Shown piece after piece: positions 32,602 through 41,821 of a DNA stretch of 64,000 nucleotides. A program made the position numbers and the translations under genes. Below the pieces are notes generated by a model. The model was not told the DNA's origin, did no database searches, and saw only the letters and a list, made by a program, of their open reading frames with translations. Origin of the DNA: Alteribacillus sp041949975 (GTDB lineage: Bacteria > Bacillota > Bacilli > Bacillales > Marinococcaceae); contig NZ_JBHFQG010000010.1 of assembly GCF_041949975.1 (NCBI RefSeq), forward strand, positions 1 through 64,000. The letters run 5' to 3'. The stretch's first letter is position 1. Each line of letters begins with the position of its first letter.

Positions 32602-33792
32602 ATGCAGAATAATATCAAACATGAAAAATATGATGTGAACCTTTTTTTTGTGCTTTTTTTATTTGCCGTGGCCAGCTGCTTATACATATATAACGCACAG
32701 GAAATGGCTCAATATGAAACAAATTTTGTAATAAGGCAAGCGGTATTTTTTATTGTTGCCTTTGCTATTGCCTTTGTTGTCTTGCATTTTGATTTTGAAT
32801 ATTATACTTATTTGTCCTGGTTTTTATATGGCTTTGGTCTTACTTTATTATTATTTTTAGCCGTGGCACCTGCTTCCATTGCTCCTCCAAGTAAAGGAGC
32901 TGTAAGATGGTTTGAATTTCCGGTGATCGGTTCGTTTCAACCGTCCGAATTAATGAAGATATTTGTTATTCTTGTTTTAAGCAACCTTATTAATAAGCAC
33001 AATTTACAATACAGCCATTCCTTGTCTAACGACTTGAAACTCCTTGCAAAGATGGCAGCAGTAATCATTCCGCCGGTTCTGCTTCTTGTCAATCAGCCTG
33101 ACATGGGCATGGTGATGATGACACTTTCTATATTTATAGCATTAGTGATTGTTTCAGGCGTTTCCTATAAGATTATAACGGTGTTGATTGGCGGTCCTAT
33201 CTTAGGAGCAGCAGGATTTATATTTGCTTTTTTCCGTTTTCCTGGTTTTGTTGAACAATATATATTTTCTAATTTATCTCCTTATCAAGTAAGACGTTTT
33301 TACGGCTGGTTAAACCCGTTTGAATTTGTAGACGAAGGATACCAGACGGCGCAGGCTCTTACTCTTATTGGTACAGGGAGAATGTTTGGCTCTGATGCAG
33401 ATGTTTACTTACCAGAAGCGCACACCGATTTTATCTTTGCTATTATTGGCCACACCCATGGTTTTGCTGGTGCAGCCTTTGTCATTACGCTGTATTTTCT
33501 CCTTTTGTATATGATAATCATGACAGCTATAAGGTCCCATAATCCATTCGGCACTTATATCTGTGCTGGCATTGCCGGAATGCTGGCTTTTCAAGTTTTT
33601 CAAAATATTGGTATGAACATAGGGCTGCTCCCAGTTACAGGCTTCACCCTTCCGCTATTAAGCTACGGAGGAAGCTCTCTTGTTACGACCATGCTTGCAA
33701 TCGGGCTGGTAATGAGTGTCCGGTATCATCGTGAAACCTTTATGTTTTCTACTTCGGATCAATCAGGCAAACAAAAAAAAGCAAGATTTTAA
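32602..33792 (+). CDS. FtsW/RodA/SpoVE-family peptidoglycan polymerase, RodA-like
   Basis: A 396-residue SEDS protein with ten membrane segments. Motifs: KGAVRWFEFPVIGSFQPSELMK, VNQPDMGMVMM (conserved Asp), YQTAQALTLIGTGRMFG, PEAHTDFIFAIIGH and QNIGMNIGLLPVTGFTLPLLSYGGSS. SEDS proteins polymerise lipid II with a class B PBP. A GTG at 32590 is in frame, but TGGTGG before the ATG at 32602 supports the shorter form. No PBP gene is next to it; it may be an extra RodA paralogue of the YwcF type. Confidence 0.9.
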   Translation: MQNNIKHEKYDVNLFFVLFLFAVASCLYIYNAQEMAQYETNFVIRQAVFFIVAFAIAFVVLHFDFEYYTYLSWFLYGFGLTLLLFLAVAPASIAPPSKGAVRWFEFPVIGSFQPSELMKIFVILVLSNLINKHNLQYSHSLSNDLKLLAKMAAVIIPPVLLLVNQPDMGMVMMTLSIFIALVIVSGVSYKIITVLIGGPILGAAGFIFAFFRFPGFVEQYIFSNLSPYQVRRFYGWLNPFEFVDEGYQTAQALTLIGTGRMFGSDADVYLPEAHTDFIFAIIGHTHGFAGAAFVITLYFLLLYMIIMTAIRSHNPFGTYICAGIAGMLAFQVFQNIGMNIGLLPVTGFTLPLLSYGGSSLVTTMLAIGLVMSVRYHRETFMFSTSDQSGKQKKARF

Positions 33793-33796
33793 GAAG

Positions 33797-33832
33797 ACCT
33801 CATGGGCAGCTAATGCTCATGAGGTTTCATTA
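33797..33832 (+). terminator. Terminator after the RodA-like gene
   Basis: ACCTCATG pairs with CATGAGGT; inner GCA/TGC also pair. The following TTCATTATAT is only moderately T-rich. Confidence 0.55.
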
Positions 33833-33971
33833 TATACAAGGATACCTGTATATTTACTCCTATACCTTATTACAATATCCGCATGATAGTGTTTTTTCGT
33901 TCCAAAAAAACAGGAAAAGCACAAGAAATAAAGAAAACAAGATTCAGGACTCAAAGAAAGGTGGATAGAAA

Positions 33972-34862
33972 ATGACCTATTTTCATGAAAATAAAATCCA
34001 GGAGACCCTAAGAAAACGTACGGTGACATTATCAGACGGTACTAAGCTTCCTTGTTTAGGACAAGGGTCATGGCATATGGGCGAAAAACCTGGAGCAAAG
34101 GCCAAAGAAGTAAAAGCATTACAGATAGGCATAGACTTAGGTATGACTTTAATAGACACAGCGGAAATGTATGGAGAAGGGGGATCCGAGCGTGTTGTAG
34201 GAGAAGCAATACACGGCCGTCGGGACAACGTTTTTTTGGTTTCTAAAGTATATCCCCATAATGCCGGTGCCGAAACAATTAAAATAGCTTGTGAAAACAG
34301 TTTAAAACGTATGAATACAGAGTATTTGGATATGTATCTCTTGCATTGGCGGGGAGGAATCCCTCTAGAAGAGACGATAGAGGGAATGGAGGCTCTGCGA
34401 GCAGAAGGTAAGATTAAAAGATGGGGTGTCTCCAATTTTGACACTAATGATATGGAAGAATTATGGAATAATGAAAATGGCTCGAGCTGTGCCACAAACC
34501 AAGTTTTATATCATTTAGGTTCAAGAGGGATTGAGTTTGACTTGCTGCCCTGGCAAAGAGAGCATCGTATGCCGGTGATGGCATATTGTCCATTAGCTCA
34601 AGGCGGTACATTGAGGAAACAATTAACCACCCATCCTGTTATAAAAGAGGTTGCTGAGAATTATCAAGTAAAACCATTACAGATTGCCCTTGCCTGGACG
34701 ATAAGAAACAATCACATTATTTCTATTCCAAAAGCTGTTCAAGAGCATCACGTGATAGAAAATGCAGCAGCCGCTGGAATCGAACTAACAAAAGAGGAAG
34801 AGAAAAAACTGGATGAAGCATTTCCACCGCCATCAAGAAAAACACCCCTTGATATTATATAA
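33972..34862 (+). CDS. Aldo/keto reductase (YeaE-like)
   Basis: A 296-residue TIM-barrel NADPH oxidoreductase: LPCLGQGSWHMGE, GMTLIDTAEMYGEGGSE (catalytic Asp and Tyr), VFLVSKVYPHNA (Lys), LDMYLLHWRGG (His), RWGVSNFDTNDMEELW and the coenzyme-binding ISIPKAVQEHHVIENA. It reduces small aldehydes such as methylglyoxal or glyceraldehyde. AAAGGTGG lies before the ATG. It stands alone with a repeat array downstream. Confidence 0.92.
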   Translation: MTYFHENKIQETLRKRTVTLSDGTKLPCLGQGSWHMGEKPGAKAKEVKALQIGIDLGMTLIDTAEMYGEGGSERVVGEAIHGRRDNVFLVSKVYPHNAGAETIKIACENSLKRMNTEYLDMYLLHWRGGIPLEETIEGMEALRAEGKIKRWGVSNFDTNDMEELWNNENGSSCATNQVLYHLGSRGIEFDLLPWQREHRMPVMAYCPLAQGGTLRKQLTTHPVIKEVAENYQVKPLQIALAWTIRNNHIISIPKAVQEHHVIENAAAAGIELTKEEEKKLDEAFPPPSRKTPLDII

Positions 34863-34889
34863 TGAATTCTTTAACGAGCTGTCTAGAAA

Positions 34890-35120
34890 ATCAATAGGCA
34901 GCTCTTTGATTCATCTCTTCTGCCCTGACTTTCAGCTTATCCCTCTTGATTCGGTTCTTCTTTCTCTTAATTCAGCTCTTTTCTTTCGGGATTCAGCACT
35001 TCATGTCTTTGATTCAGCTCTTATACGTTGGTTTTCAGCTCATCCCTCTTGATTCGGTTCCTCTCTCTTAATTCAGCGCTTATTCCCTTTGACTTAGCTC
35101 TTCTATCTAGATTTTAAGCT
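34890..35120. repeat. Degenerate tandem repeat, reverse orientation of the 29876 array
   Basis: About nine units of 20-26 bases with the core GATTCAGCTCTT or a variant (for example TTAATTCAGCTCTT, TTTGATTCAGCTCTT, TTGATTCGGTTCCT). It fills most of the gap between the aldo/keto reductase and zagA. Confidence 0.7.
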
Positions 35121-35187
35121 CTTCCTCCTTTTGATATTTTTCAACAATAACGGGTTGACGAAGAAAGCGAAGTGATTTATATTCTTT

Positions 35188-35208
35188 AAATAGGAATAAT
35201 TACGATTT
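35188..35208. promoter_or_regulatory. Zur box upstream of zagA
   Basis: AAATAGGAATAATTACGATTT matches the B. subtilis Zur consensus (AAATCGTAATNATTACGATTT) except at two positions in the left arm. It lies 31 bases before the zagA start, so the gene should be repressed when zinc is plentiful. Confidence 0.8.
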
Positions 35209-35238
35209 GAAAATTCGCCTTATTGGAGGAGAACTTTT

Positions 35239-36432
35239 ATGAAGAAAATCCCTGTAACAGTGTTAAGCGGGTATCTGGGTGCTGGGAAGACTACTGTTTT
35301 AAATCATATTTTGACAAATCGTGAAGGGCTCAAGGTTGCTGTCATAGTCAATGACATGAGTGAAATTAATGTAGATGCAGGATTAATTGAAAGAGGTGGT
35401 TTTAAGCGGTCAGAAGAAAAAATGGTGGAGATGTCGAATGGATGTATATGCTGCACTTTAAGAGAAGATTTGTTGATTGAAGTGGACAAGTTAGCAAAAC
35501 AAGGAAACATTGACTACATCGTTATCGAATCTTCCGGAATAAGTGAGCCGATACCAGTAGCTCATACTTTTAGTTATGTAGATGAAGAAATGGGTATTGA
35601 TCTGACTCTATATTGTGAGCTGGACACCATGGTTACAGTTGTGGATGCTAATCGTTTTTGGGAAGATTTTTCTTCAGGTGAAACATTGTTAGATCGAAAA
35701 CAGCAAATAAGTGAAGAAGACGAACGTGAAGTAGTGGATTTACTAATTGATCAGGTGGAGTTTTGTGATGTTCTCCTCTTAAACAAAAACGATATGGTTC
35801 CTGAACAAGAAAAAGAAAAATTAAAAGCATTTCTTCAAAAGCTCCAGCCGGAAGCTAAAATAATTGAAACCACTTATGGAAAAGCAGCAATTAATCAATT
35901 GCTTGGTACAGGATTATTTCAATTTGAAAAAGCTAGTGAGTCTGCTGGCTGGCTAAAAGAACTAGAAGCGGAAGAACATACTCCGGAAACAGAAGAATTT
36001 GGAATCTCTTCATTTGTGTATAGAAGAAGAGAACCGTTTCACACGGAAAGGTTAAAAGAATGGTTTGAGCATTATCCGAAAGAAATTGCCAGAGCTAAAG
36101 GAATTGCATGGCTTTCCACTTATAACGACATGGCTTTTATGCTTTCTCAAGCAGGTTCTTCAATTACTTTAGAATCTATTACGTATTGGGTTGCTTCTCT
36201 CCCAGAGGCAGAAAAATGGGAATCTATTCAGCAAGAACCAGAGGTTAAAACAGAATTAGACACCTTCGAATATGGAGATCGCAAAACAGAACTTGTCTTT
36301 ATAGGAGTAGGTATGGACATTTCAAAGCTTGAAGAAACGTTGGATCAGTGTCTTCTCCAACCAGAAGAGATCGAGGATTGGAAAATAAAATTAAAAAACG
36401 AAGACACCCAAGCATTAACAACAGATTTGTAA
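35239..36432 (+). CDS. zagA: COG0523 GTPase, zinc metallochaperone (ZagA/YciC-type)
   Basis: A 397-residue GTPase: Walker A SGYLGAGKTT (10-19), the metal-binding MSNGCICCTLRED with CICC at 69-72, VIESSGISEP (Walker B region), LLLNKNDMV (NKxD) and a C-terminal CobW domain with ARAKGIAW and ELVFIGVGMD. ZagA delivers zinc to GTP cyclohydrolase I during zinc starvation. TTGGAGGAG precedes the ATG; a Zur box lies in front. Confidence 0.93.
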   Translation: MKKIPVTVLSGYLGAGKTTVLNHILTNREGLKVAVIVNDMSEINVDAGLIERGGFKRSEEKMVEMSNGCICCTLREDLLIEVDKLAKQGNIDYIVIESSGISEPIPVAHTFSYVDEEMGIDLTLYCELDTMVTVVDANRFWEDFSSGETLLDRKQQISEEDEREVVDLLIDQVEFCDVLLLNKNDMVPEQEKEKLKAFLQKLQPEAKIIETTYGKAAINQLLGTGLFQFEKASESAGWLKELEAEEHTPETEEFGISSFVYRRREPFHTERLKEWFEHYPKEIARAKGIAWLSTYNDMAFMLSQAGSSITLESITYWVASLPEAEKWESIQQEPEVKTELDTFEYGDRKTELVFIGVGMDISKLEETLDQCLLQPEEIEDWKIKLKNEDTQALTTDL

Positions 36433-36457
36433 AAAGATGCTTTTTATTAATATTAAT

Positions 36458-36478
36458 TAATCGTAATGATTACGTTTA
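36458..36478. promoter_or_regulatory. Zur box upstream of rpsN
   Basis: TAATCGTAATGATTACGTTTA, a nearly perfect match to the Zur consensus core (ATCGTAAT-G-ATTACG). It lies between zagA and rpsN and gives rpsN its own zinc control. Confidence 0.88.
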
Positions 36479-36495
36479 ATAAAGGAGGAAATACT

Positions 36496-36765
36496 GTGGC
36501 AAAAAAATCAAAAATAGCAAAAGAAAAGAAACGACAAGCAATGGTAAAAAAGTATGCAGAGAAGCGAAAAGAATTAAAAGAAAAAGGGGATTATGAAGCC
36601 TTGCGGCACCTCCCGCGAGATTCTTCTCCTACTAGGCTGCAAAATCGTTGTGAAGTAACAGGAAGACCTAGAGGATATATGAGGAAATTCGGGATGTCTC
36701 GAATTACTTTCAGAGAGCTGGCTCATAAAGGACAGATTCCAGGAGTGAAAAAATCCAGCTGGTAA
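36496..36765 (+). CDS. rpsN: Alternative (zinc-independent) 30S ribosomal protein S14
   Basis: An 89-residue S14 of the long C- type: KKSKIAKEKKRQAMVKKYA, RDSSPTRLQNRCEVTGRPRG, RKFGMSRITFRELAHKGQIP. The CxxC pairs that bind zinc in the ordinary short S14 are absent. It replaces the zinc form when zinc is scarce and lets the cell recycle zinc. GTG start at 36496 behind AAAGGAGG; a Zur box is 18 bases upstream. Confidence 0.95.
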   Translation: MAKKSKIAKEKKRQAMVKKYAEKRKELKEKGDYEALRHLPRDSSPTRLQNRCEVTGRPRGYMRKFGMSRITFRELAHKGQIPGVKKSSW

Positions 36766-36791
36766 ATAAATGAAAAAAGGAGGAGCATGCT

Positions 36792-37851
36792 TTGTTTAAG
36801 TGGGTAATCGTGGGAGGAGGCATTCAAGGGTGCACGGCGGTTTCGTTTTTGATAAAAAACGGAATGGTAAAGCCTAGAGATTTATTAATTAATGATCCTC
36901 ATCCTTTTCCATTGTATAAGTGGAAAAGGATTACTAGTAAAATCGGAATGGATTACCTTCGTTCCCCTTCTGTGCATCATTTAGACACCGATCCATTCAG
37001 CTTAGAAAAATATGCAAAGAAATCAACATGCCCCTCGCCCTTTTTGGGCAGGTTTAATAGACCAAACCTGCGTATGTTTAATGATCATTGTGATACGTTA
37101 TTTGAACAAATTGAAATCGGGCTCTGTTGGTGTGAAGATAAAGTAATGAACCTTGATTCTATACATGGTCGATGGCTGATTTCTACAGAAAAGGGCAAAG
37201 TTATTGAAACGGAAGGTGTTGCTTGCGCTAGGTATAAACGATCAGCCGCATTACCCAGAATCGATAAAGTCTATATATAAGGAAAGGCCTAACCAGGTCT
37301 ACCATATATTTAATGAGCATTCCCCTTCACATGAAAAGTGAGCTGGTCCCTATGCAATTATTGGAGGAGGAATTTCGGCAGTACATCTTGCTGTTCGTCT
37401 TTGTGAGGCAACAAAAGAAAAAATAACATTAATGAAACGTCATCCATTTCACATTCACCCGTTTGACAGTGACCCTGGATGGCTGGGCCCAAAAAATATG
37501 ACCAAGTTTAAAAAATTAAGGATCTTACAAAAAGAAGGTCAGTAATCAAAAAAGCCCGCCATCGTGGATCGATAACTAGGAATCTCTTTATCGAACAAAA
37601 AAGAATGAGAGATAAGGGACAACTCGACATTATTACGGACCAAATTGAAAACGCTCATGTAGAAAAGGACACAATAGAATTAGTTTTACATACTGCACCA
37701 TCTAAAACAGCACGCTCCAGTCGTTAACCAAAAGCTGGAGTGGGCGCCTGGCTTACATGTCGCAGGAGCACTTGCTGAACTGGAATTAGGGCCGGTATCA
37801 AGAAACATTGCCGGAGCCAGAAAAGCAGCCAAAATAATCTCCTCTCTGTAG
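36792..37851 (+). pseudogene. FAD/NAD(P)-binding flavoprotein in the Zur-controlled group, frameshifted
   Basis: AGGAGG and a TTG near 36792 open a frame with VIVGGGIQGCTAVSFLIK (dinucleotide fold), DYLRSPSVHHLDTDPFSLEKY and FNRPNLRMFNDHCD. It ends at 37280. Further pieces follow in other frames: AIIGGGISAVHLAVRLCEAT (second dinucleotide fold), TLMKRHPFHIHPFDSDPGWL, RNLFIEQKRMRDKGQLDII and LHVAGALAELELGPVSRNIAG to TAG at 37851. The whole was a two-nucleotide-site monooxygenase-like flavoprotein of about 350-380 residues. Similar proteins occur next to Zur targets in bacilli, but the role is unknown. At least three indels or stops break it here. Confidence 0.75.
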
Positions 37852-37980
37852 GATTTCGGTAACAGCCGAAAAAGATCATTCCGTGTAATAACATATTCTT
37901 AATTGACTATGTGAATAGGATGAAAACAATGATGAACAGGAATTAACATGACAGCATTCTTATTTTCATGAGATGGGTAA

Positions 37981-38268
37981 GTTGCTGCAAAAGGCGGCGT
38001 AGCACAGGTTACAAAGGCATTATCCAACGAATGGGCATTACATAATATCAATGTCAATGCCATTGTCCCAGTTTACATCGTGACAGACATGAATATGGCA
38101 TTAATTTATGATGAGAGCAGAAATAAACAGATATTGGACAGAATTCCGGCCGACCGCTGAAGAAACCCGGAGGATTTCGAAGGTACAGTCGTTTACTTGG
38201 CTTCTGATGCTTCAAGCTATGTACACGGTCACTTGCTGGCGGTAGACGGCGGCTGGTTAGGAAGGTAA
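37981..38268 (+). pseudogene. KduD-like SDR dehydrogenase, C-terminal fragment with in-frame UGA
   Basis: Sequence AAKGGVAQVTKALSNEWALH, NINVNAIVPVYIVTDMN, ILDRIPADR, then TGA where the family has Trp, then NPEDFEGTVVYLASDASSYV and LAVDGGWLGR to TAA 38266-38268. This fits the last 95 residues of 2-deoxy-D-gluconate 3-dehydrogenase-type SDRs. The NAD-binding half and most of the active site are missing. The flank 37852-37980 holds no gene. Confidence 0.8.
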
Positions 38269-38292
38269 TATTTAAATAAGATAAGGAATAAA

Positions 38293-38323
38293 CGACTGCG
38301 GTGGTAATAAGCAGTCGTTTTTT
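38293..38323 (+). terminator. Intrinsic terminator
   Basis: CGACTGC pairs with GCAGTCG and is followed by six T's; it once served the SDR gene. Confidence 0.85.
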
Positions 38324-38432
38324 GGTTGTTTATATAGAAAGGTAAATCAATCAGCAGTCAATGGAAGCATATAAAGGAATATGCACACATGTGTTGAATT
38401 TTAATTAAATCATGTTGGAAGGAGCATTTACC

Positions 38433-40463
38433 GTGGAGGACTACAGAACCCAGCCAAACGGAGTCTTTAAATCAGTGTGCTCGCTCGATTGTCCCGATCA
38501 GTGCGGCCTTCTTTTACATAAAAAAGAGGGGAAAATCAAAAAAGTAGAAGGGGACCCAGAGCACCCTGTGACGAAAGGTGCGATTTGCAATAAAGTCCGT
38601 CATATGACAGAGCGTATATATGATGAGAAGCGTATAGGACATCCACTAAGACGGATTGGCCCAAAAGGAGAAGGAGTATTTGAGCAGATTAGCTGGGAGA
38701 AAGCGATTAATATTATCGCTTTGCATTGGAAAAAGCTTATTAAAAAGGAAGGGCCTGAGAGTATTCTGCCTTACAGCTTCTATGGAAATATGGGCCGTAT
38801 CAGTGCGGAAGGAATGGATCGGCGTTTTTTTCACCGTCTTGGAGCAAGCAGGCTCGAGCGTACGATTTGCTCATCAGCTGGGGCAGCCGGTTACGGTTTT
38901 ACAATGGGAGGAAGCTTTGGAACAGATCCTGAAGATACGGTACATGCGAAGCTTTTTATCATGTGGGGAATTAATGCAGTCAGTACCAACATGCACCAGG
39001 TAACACTAGCCCAGCAGGCAAGAAAAAAAGGAGCAAAAATAGTAGTAATTGATGTTCATAAAAACCAGACCGGACGCTGGGGAGATTGGTTCATTCCTAT
39101 AAAGCCGGGAACAGATGCGGCGCTGGCTCTAGGAATGATGCATATCCTATTTGATGAAGACTTAACAGATGAGAGCTTTTTGAAAAAGTATACAGTTGGG
39201 TATGAAGAGCTTCGTGAACATGTCAAAGCATATGATCCATATACAGTTTCCGAAATTACCGGGGTATCCGTTGAAAGTATTTATGAACTGACACGTCTGT
39301 ACGGCCAAACCACACCTTCCTTTATTCGTATTGGAAACGGCATTCAGCATCACGATAATGGAGGAATGTGTGTCCGTACCATCGCTTGTTTACCAGCATT
39401 GACCGGTCAATGGCTTCAGAAAGGCGGTGGTGCTATTAAAGGAAATGGTTCGGTAATCCAATTCAGCCAATTTGCACTTCAAAGGCCGGATCTTTTAGAG
39501 AAAAAGTCAACCCGTTCTATTAATATGAATGTCATAGGCAAGGAGCTTCTTGAGCGCAAAGAACCTCCCATTCGATCGCTTTATGTATATAACAGTAATC
39601 CTGCTCTTGTTGCTCCGGAATCGAGGAAGGTACGAGAAGGACTCGAAAGAGAAGATCTCTTTACCGTTGTACATGATATGTTTGTGACCGAAACGGCCAA
39701 ATATGCAGACATCATTCTTCCTGCATCTTCCAGTTTTGAAACTACAGACTTCTATACTTCCTATTGGCACCACTATATGCAATTGCAGCGTCCAGTTATT
39801 GAAAATTACAAGGAAAGTAAATCTAATTCAGAGGTATTCCGAATACTAGCAGAATCTCTTGGTTATAAAGAAAAAGAGCTTTTTGACACGGATGAGTCTA
39901 TGATTCAGCAGGCACTTGAAAACCCGAAACGTGCAAACGTGGAATGGTCTTCCCTTAAGCAAAATCATTATGGTAAAGCACCTCGACCTGCTACGGTTTT
40001 AGATGAACTTTCCACCCCGAGCGGGAAAATAGAGCTATATTCAAAAGTGCTCGAAAAACTGGGCCATCCGCCACTGCCAACATATATTCCGCTTAAAGAG
40101 GAAAATGAACCTTATTTATTTGTGCCTGGGCCGAATCACAGTTTCTTAAATTCTACTTTTTCTAACAATGAAAAGCATAAAAAGCTGGAGAAAGGACAGG
40201 TGATCCATATTAATAAAAAAGATGCTGAAGCCAAAGGTATAGAGGATGGAGATATAGTGAAAATTTGGAATGAAAGAGGGGAATGCAAAATAGCAGCATC
40301 AGTAGGTGAAAATGTACTTCCCGGTGTGGTAGTTAGCCAGGGTTTATGGTCAGATGAAGAAGGAAGCCCCCGCAATGTAAATGCCCTAACACCGGAACGC
40401 CTGTCAGACATGGGAGGCGGAGCTACCTTCTTTTCAGGACGGATTCATATGGAGAAGGTTTAA
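38433..40463 (+). CDS. yyaE: Molybdopterin oxidoreductase (YyaE-like)
   Basis: A 676-residue Mo/W-bis-MGD enzyme of the formate dehydrogenase/DMSO reductase family. The [4Fe-4S] site CSLDCPDQCGLLLHKKEGK is followed by GAICNKVRHM; Mo-cofactor contacts include GWGDWFIPIKPGTDAALALG and RIGNGIQHHDNGGM. The C-terminal MGD-binding domain (about 560-676) has VPGPNHSFLNSTF and NALTPERLSDMGGGATF. The GTG at 38433, nine bases after GGAAGGAG, gives the length of B. subtilis YyaE. No signal peptide, so cytosolic. Its redox substrate is unknown. Confidence 0.9.
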   Translation: MEDYRTQPNGVFKSVCSLDCPDQCGLLLHKKEGKIKKVEGDPEHPVTKGAICNKVRHMTERIYDEKRIGHPLRRIGPKGEGVFEQISWEKAINIIALHWKKLIKKEGPESILPYSFYGNMGRISAEGMDRRFFHRLGASRLERTICSSAGAAGYGFTMGGSFGTDPEDTVHAKLFIMWGINAVSTNMHQVTLAQQARKKGAKIVVIDVHKNQTGRWGDWFIPIKPGTDAALALGMMHILFDEDLTDESFLKKYTVGYEELREHVKAYDPYTVSEITGVSVESIYELTRLYGQTTPSFIRIGNGIQHHDNGGMCVRTIACLPALTGQWLQKGGGAIKGNGSVIQFSQFALQRPDLLEKKSTRSINMNVIGKELLERKEPPIRSLYVYNSNPALVAPESRKVREGLEREDLFTVVHDMFVTETAKYADIILPASSSFETTDFYTSYWHHYMQLQRPVIENYKESKSNSEVFRILAESLGYKEKELFDTDESMIQQALENPKRANVEWSSLKQNHYGKAPRPATVLDELSTPSGKIELYSKVLEKLGHPPLPTYIPLKEENEPYLFVPGPNHSFLNSTFSNNEKHKKLEKGQVIHINKKDAEAKGIEDGDIVKIWNERGECKIAASVGENVLPGVVVSQGLWSDEEGSPRNVNALTPERLSDMGGGATFFSGRIHMEKV

Positions 40464-40509
40464 ATGATTTGGTAAACTTTTATAAAATAAATGGAAACGG
40501 GGCTCTAAT

Positions 40510-40872
40510 ATGAGTAATAAAGAAATTCGCTGGAAACAAAGGTTCGAAAACTTTCAGAAGGCATATGAACTGCTTGAAAAATATACGAAATCAAGTCCAA
40601 AAACTGAATTAGGAGAGCAGGAGTCATTCAATTCCCAGGGTTATAATGTTAAAAGCCCTAGAGATGCAATTAAAACAGCGGTTCAAATGGAAATTATTAA
40701 GAATGGATATATTTGGATGGATGCATTGTCCAATAGTAATTTAACCACTCACACTTATGATGAAGCAATGGCAGAGAAAGTTATTTCTTTAATTATGAAT
40801 CATTATTTCCCGGCAATAAAAGAATTACAAAAAGCTTCTTTTTGGAACAGGTCTTTTTTTCATTTGGCCTAG
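40510..40872 (+). pseudogene. Nucleotidyltransferase substrate-binding protein (HI0074 family), internally deleted
   Basis: A 120-residue frame: RWKQRFENFQKAYELLEK at the start and GYNVKSPRDAIKTAVQMEII, WMDALSNSNLTTHTYDEAMA at the end, which fit HI0074-type antitoxin-like proteins that pair with MNT nucleotidyltransferases. The central helix (normally SFExTxELAWKxxKDYL) is missing: ESF is followed directly by NSQGYNVKSPR, an in-frame loss of about 20 residues. The C-terminus runs into VanY-like leader sequence at about 40845. No partner nucleotidyltransferase gene is seen. Confidence 0.7.
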
Positions 40873-41325
40873 AGAGGAAAAGCCGGAAGTGACCCTGGAA
40901 GAGGCAGTAAATGTAACAGAACTGCACCCTGTCGTGGAGGAAAAAAACAGGAATTCATACAACGCTCAGAAGAACAAGGCATAAACATAGTAATTACAGA
41001 TGAATATCGTTTTGTTGAGGAACAAAACAATTTATTTGCGCAAGGACGTTCGGAACATGGGAACGTAGTCACCAACGCAGAAGGCGGCGAATCGTATCAT
41101 AATTATGGTTTAGCCATTGATTTTGCATTAGAAAATGATAACGGAGAAATTACTTGGGATACTGAATATGATGGAAATGGAAACGGCAAATCGGATTGAA
41201 TAGAAGCAGCAAAGATTGCAAAGGAACTTGGTTTTGAATGGGGAGGCGACTGGCCGGGATTAAGAGATTACAGTCATCTTCAGTTAGACACGGATTTAGT
41301 ATTCGACAACTTCAAATGCAGTCTA
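40856..41325 (+). pseudogene. VanY/CwlK-type L,D- or D,D-peptidase, frameshifted with in-frame UGA
   Basis: Reading WPREEKPEVTLEEAVNVTEL with HPVVEEK, a one-base shift at about 40948, then EFIQRSEEQGINIVITDEYR, QNNLFAQGRSEHG and ESYHNYGLAIDFALEN with the zinc-binding HxxxxxxD. The frame meets TGA at 41197-41199 where the family has Trp (GNGKSDW), then IEAAKIAKELGFEWGGDW and DYSHLQL with the last zinc His. Full coverage of an M15-family wall peptidase but with two lesions and a damaged start. Confidence 0.8.
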
Positions 41326-41355
41326 ATGTTAATAATTAATAACAGCAATAAATGC

Positions 41356-41400
41356 AAAAAGCCTCTTAAATAAAAATTTTCTAAGAGGCTTTTCCTTTTA
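41356..41400. terminator. Bidirectional terminator
   Basis: AAAAAGCCTCTTA pairs with TAAGAGGCTTTT; T-rich on both strands. It separates the VanY pseudogene from the minus-strand glycine-rich gene. Confidence 0.8.
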
Positions 41401-41410
41401 TTCAGCAATT

Positions 41411-41737
41411 CTAGAAGCCAAACCCTCCACCTTTATTGTTGCCGTACCACCAGGCGGCTCCAATAATAATGATCAAAATGAACAGCAGAATGACCAGTGC
41501 TATTCCGCCCCCATAACCATATCCCGGCCCGTGTCCATAGCCTCCGACATAACCCGCTTTGGTACCAAAATCGTTTCCAAATCCGAATCCAGGGCCATTA
41601 CCCGGCCAATTACCAAACCCATTCCCGAGTCCATATCCAGGGATGTTGCCCGGTCCATTGCCAAGACCGTTTCCGAGCCCGGTACCTGGACCATTGCTTT
41701 GCCTGCTCCTTAGTCCGTGCCCTCCTACAAAACTCAA
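41411..41737 (-). CDS. Gly/Asn/Pro-repeat protein with YjcZ-type C-terminal membrane segment
   Basis: A 108-residue protein. Residues 18-65 are a low-complexity repeat of G-N-G-x-G-N-x-P-G type (GLGNGLGNGPGNIPGYGLGN); residues 66-80 are Gly/Tyr-rich; residues 79-98 form a hydrophobic segment (GIALVILLFILIIIIGAAWW), the YjcZ-family pattern of small sporulation proteins. TTG start at 41737 after AAGGAGAG. Likely a spore- or envelope-associated protein. The repeat makes the opposite strand look open in several frames, but none is coding. Confidence 0.7.
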   Translation of the reverse strand: MSFVGGHGLRSRQSNGPGTGLGNGLGNGPGNIPGYGLGNGFGNWPGNGPGFGFGNDFGTKAGYVGGYGHGPGYGYGGGIALVILLFILIIIIGAAWWYGNNKGGGFGF

Positions 41738-41821
41738 TCCAATCTCTCCTTAAGCAAAATTAGGTACCTATATATGTGTATGTATCTAAGAGTGAAGAGG
41801 TTAGGCTGCAGTAAGTGGAGG

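Noticed and set aside
41497..41763. Several plus-strand frames opposite the glycine-rich gene
   Set aside because: They arise from the complement of the GGN repeat; Pro/Arg-rich translations without ribosome sites or family features.
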